Assembly: GCA_949316235.1 (NCBI GenBank)
Contig: OX438745.1
Location: 7,693,001 to 7,757,000, forward strand
Direction: 5' to 3'
Length of the DNA stretch: 64,000 nucleotides
DNA from: Oegoconia quadripuncta
Taxonomy: Eukaryota; Arthropoda; Insecta; Lepidoptera; Autostichidae
In this document: piece by piece, positions 61,245-64,000 of the stretch
Layout: the number at the start of each line of letters is the position of its first letter
How positions within the stretch are numbered: the stretch's first letter is position 1
Position numbers and translations under genes: made by a program
Notes under the pieces: generated by a model
Database searches by the model: none
The model's input: the letters and a program-made list of their open reading frames with translations, nothing else
Told to the model about the DNA's origin: nothing

Positions 61245-62649
61245 AAGTAGACAATGTGCTCTCTTTCAATGGTGAGGCACTGGTTAGTAGATATTGCAAT
61301 AAAACGTGCCGTGAGATTTTTAACCAATTGGCCTTCTTCTCCTAACCCCCATGGCTCAATGGTGTCTACATCAAAAGGCGCAAATACTTAGGCTTGACTT
61401 AAACTTGCATATTTTCGCCGCTTGTGGCACTCAGCCGCAGCCGCTGTCTGATCATATGGCCTGTTAGGGTGTATAAATATTGGATCTTTACCTATGAAAT
61501 TTGAGTTTTTATTCTTCGTTAATCATATGTACCAATTCCTGCGATTTTCAAAGCTATATCCAAATTTGTTTTTATTTGGAAAATGGAATATTATTTCAAG
61601 GTTTCACATGAAATATTTTTAATTTCTGGGCTAAATCACATAATAAAAAAAATTTTAACAGAGCTCTTTTCATGTGCTTCCCATAATCATTTCTTAGATT
61701 CGCTGAAACTTTTATAAAGCGGTTACTTTTAAAAATTAACGCTGCCTATACCTTACTTAATGTTATCCGATAATACACACAAAGTTTAGCTGAATTTGGA
61801 TTTGCCGTTCCCAAAAAAATCAAAAATGTTTGTATGGAGAAAACAGTCTTAATGAAATTCTTCATACAAAACGCCAATTTCATAGGTAAGGACCTAATAT
61901 TTAAGACATAAATAGAAATAAAATTTTCCGAAGGCCCGGCGTATGATCTCTCTCTCTTCTTTATTACTCTTTTTAATTTAATTTTCAGTTTACCGCTTGA
62001 AATTTAATTTATATATATGAAAGAAATTCATGGGAGAGGCTGATTTGATAATGATGAAATAAATGACGATATCATGTAATAAATAATTCAAAGTGATGCT
62101 AAATATTGAGATTAGTATCGTAGTTTTATTTAAAAACAGACATTGTGGTCAAAGGAGAATCCTGTCAATCATGAAAAAAAGACAAAGTGGAACGATGCAA
62201 ATTTAGTATATACTCGTACACCAAAACTCAAACTATATAAATAGCAGGCAATGTAAAGAAAATGCAATATCACTGACTGAATTTCCACTAAAATGCCTAA
62301 CCAATTCTGAGTAAATAGAAGTGTTTTTAAACTTTCTTTCTTGTTCTCTTTGGAGATTGTAAAGCGAAGAGTTGAGCAAACTCTTTACCCCATCATGACC
62401 CTTTTCCATTAAAAATGGACGAAGTGTCTACTATCATTATGAAAGAGCTCGTTAAAGCTTTCAGTCACCTTAAAAATTACAATTAACTTGAAGTCTTTTT
62501 ATTTAACCCGAATTATGAGCACTTTACTGATTTCTTTTGGACGTTATATAATTTTAATAATAGAGTGTAATTAATATCGATTGAGTCTGTCAAGGATGGG
62601 GCAATTAACTATTATTTTATGGAGGCACAATATTTTTTTATAATGAGCT
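61245..62649. other. Unassigned 1.4-kb stretch
   Basis: Apart from ordinary AT-rich sequence nothing was recognised, and no frame reaches 60 codons. Confidence 0.35.
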
Positions 62650-63390
62650 AAGTAAAGTAAAAAAAAATCTTTATTTTGTAGGTACACAGGGTGCACTTAA
62701 AATAGACGGTTTTACATTTTTTAAGGTACTCCTTGTTCAATAGGTAACTTTCCCCTGAGAGGAACAAGCAAGAAACTCCAGGAGTTGCTCTTTTAAAACA
62801 GGTTTTATATTGTAATATAAAAGGTATAATTTATTTTATTATTAGCTGTTGTCTGCGACTTCGTTCGCGTTTCATCAAAATCGGTGCGGCAAAAAAATTA
62901 CCCTATATCCAGGTCCAAATCTGTCTATCAACCACATTCAAACTAAATCCCTCCAGCCGCTTAGGCGTGAAGAGGTAACAAACATACATACACAAGCTTT
63001 GGCATTTAAAATATTAAATGGGATAGTTGGGAAGTTACATTACGATATGGTTATCATCTAAATAGTCTGATATTTTATAATATGCTTTCTTAATAAGTTT
63101 CTGTTTTATAGTATCTTCAAATATATTGAAAGGAATATTTTGTACATCAAAGGGAACTTTATTGAAAAATAAAGCATAGTCCTCTGAATTAAGTACTGAT
63201 TTTGCGGAGTCGACTTACATGCCCTGTAAGTTTATCTTTATTTCTTGTATTGGCATAATGTTTATCACTAGTTTTCTTAAGTCATGCTATATTTTTTTTG
63301 AGATAATATTATAGATTTTCAAAAATTTACTATGACGAATGTCTAGAATATTATAGTCTATAAGTCTAAAGTGACACTGCAGGTTTCAAT
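62650..63390 (-). pseudogene. LINE-2 3' region, minus strand, interrupted
   Basis: 'tctttattttgtaggtacac' (reverse of the end), 'aacttaaaat'-type UTR, 'cccctgagaggaacaagcaa', then after a nested repeat 'tcatctaaatagtctgatat', 'gctttcttaataagtttctg' and decayed C-terminal codons. Same arrangement as 5060-5835. Confidence 0.72.
62843..63020 (+). repeat. R-H-like repeat nested in LINE-2
   Basis: 'agctgttgtctgcgacttcg' to 'aagctttggcatttaaaata' with 'ggcgtgaagaggtaacaaac' in the middle. Same subfamily as 51438-51555. A 70-codon frame over it is noise. Confidence 0.55.
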
Positions 63391-63967
63391 TGATAAATTT
63401 CCACAATCTAACCTGATTTAAGTACCTGTCATAGTTAATTCGAGAATACCAGAAAATCGAGCAAAACTAACCACCTGAAACTCGATAGGTACTGACGTAC
63501 TGTAGGTCTATCACTTTCACATTTACAAGCGAATGTAAATGTCATAAATCTATCGACGTCAACCGCCTTTGAAGACTTGTGTGCGAGAATCGGACCCCTC
63601 TACTCATAATTCATTATCCTGCCCATAACTTTGTAATATCTGGATCGCTACCTGGCTCCTTATTACTACATACGTAGGTATCCATGTACTCCTGGTATAT
63701 CACAGGGAATGTAAAAAATCTTGCCTCGTCACCACTGTCATCAATCAAGCCGCGCGACACTTCCCTAACCAGGCACCCCTGTGATGGATTCGACCTGGAT
63801 ATTACATACAGTCATTATGCTGTGTCAGAAAGTGCTTGCTCTTGCTATTAGAAAGATATTTTATGTACAGCGTAGTTAATCCACATATGGTACAGGTTAA
63901 GTAAATCTCATTAAAATGAGCTATACCATTAGAAAAAATTGAATAGGTACACAGCGTAAAATTTCCT
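63391..63967. other. Unassigned stretch
   Basis: Locally GC-richer at 63720-63800 but without an open frame; nothing recognised. Confidence 0.35.
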
Positions 63968-64000
63968 GCCTCCGTAGCATGACATCGTTCGTTGCGCGTG
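63968..64000. mobile_element. MITE-6 left end, cut by the window edge
   Basis: 'ccgtagcatgacatcgttcg' and 'ttgcgcgtg' match 61104-61132. The rest is outside the window. Confidence 0.55.

Overview
The window reads as gene-poor, repeat-dense insect DNA, most likely from a butterfly or moth. This is an inference: it is AT-rich, eukaryotic in texture (tRNA-derived SINEs, 5'-truncated LINEs, MITEs, microsatellites), and several families look like those common in lepidopteran genomes, notably GATGATGA-tailed SINEs, CAAAT-tailed LINEs and the 'cccgcggcttcgcctgcgt' repeat. No complete protein-coding gene, true tRNA or rRNA gene, CRISPR array or bacterial operon is visible. Almost every open frame is a LINE fragment, a tandem-repeat artefact or chance. 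Two short candidates do not look repeat-derived: a 92-nt first-exon-like segment ending in AG|GTAAGT (8166-8257) and a 51-codon ORF with a strong start context (27430-27585).

Labels used below. SINE-A: tRNA-like head 'gtggctcaatg', about 330 bp, A-rich tail. SINE-B: tRNA-like head 'ggtggctcagcgg', about 307 bp, GATGATGA tail. SINE-C and SINE-D: tRNA-like heads with 'ggtgtagtgg'. SINE-5S: head like the 3' half of 5S rRNA, tail shared with SINE-B. LINE-1 to LINE-10 are non-LTR retrotransposon 3' fragments told apart by their C-terminal peptides or UTRs; the 29.5-kb RT fragment is separate. R-E, R-F, R-H, R-J and R-L are interspersed repeats of unknown class. MITE-1 to MITE-7 are short elements with terminal inverted repeats.

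Layout. 0-9 kb: SINE-C split by a 540-bp fold-back element, a LINE-1 fragment, many SINE-A/B copies, two LINE-2 copies, and the exon candidate. 9-20 kb: the first SINE-5S; a rearranged LINE-3; a SINE-B carrying two secondary insertions; MITE-1 inserted in a 5S-like repeat; an inverted SINE-A pair; a SINE-D/C/D cluster. 20-31 kb: LINE-7, LINE-8 and LINE-4 tails, a 48-bp minisatellite, MITE-2, the small ORF, and an RT fragment with an FADD motif. 31-45 kb: R-E/R-H repeats, three fold-back MITEs, a 480-bp 9-bp microsatellite beside an RTE-like fragment, and a 23-bp satellite with a 7-mer higher-order period. 45-64 kb: MITE-2 nested in MITE-3, an 84-bp retroposed RNA, a SINE-B with a perfect 14-bp target duplication inside R-H, a LINE-2 inside R-L, a SINE-B/SINE-5S tandem, a long LINE-6 tail, and LINE-2 at the right edge.

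How the parts fit. The elements form parasite-host sets. LINE-type reverse transcriptases are needed to mobilise the SINEs. SINE-B (tRNA head) and SINE-5S (5S rRNA head) end in the same roughly 100-bp tail, implying that two unrelated Pol III promoters were joined to one LINE recognition tail. The nesting gives a relative order of insertion at several sites. All family names are by pattern recognition; no database search was possible.
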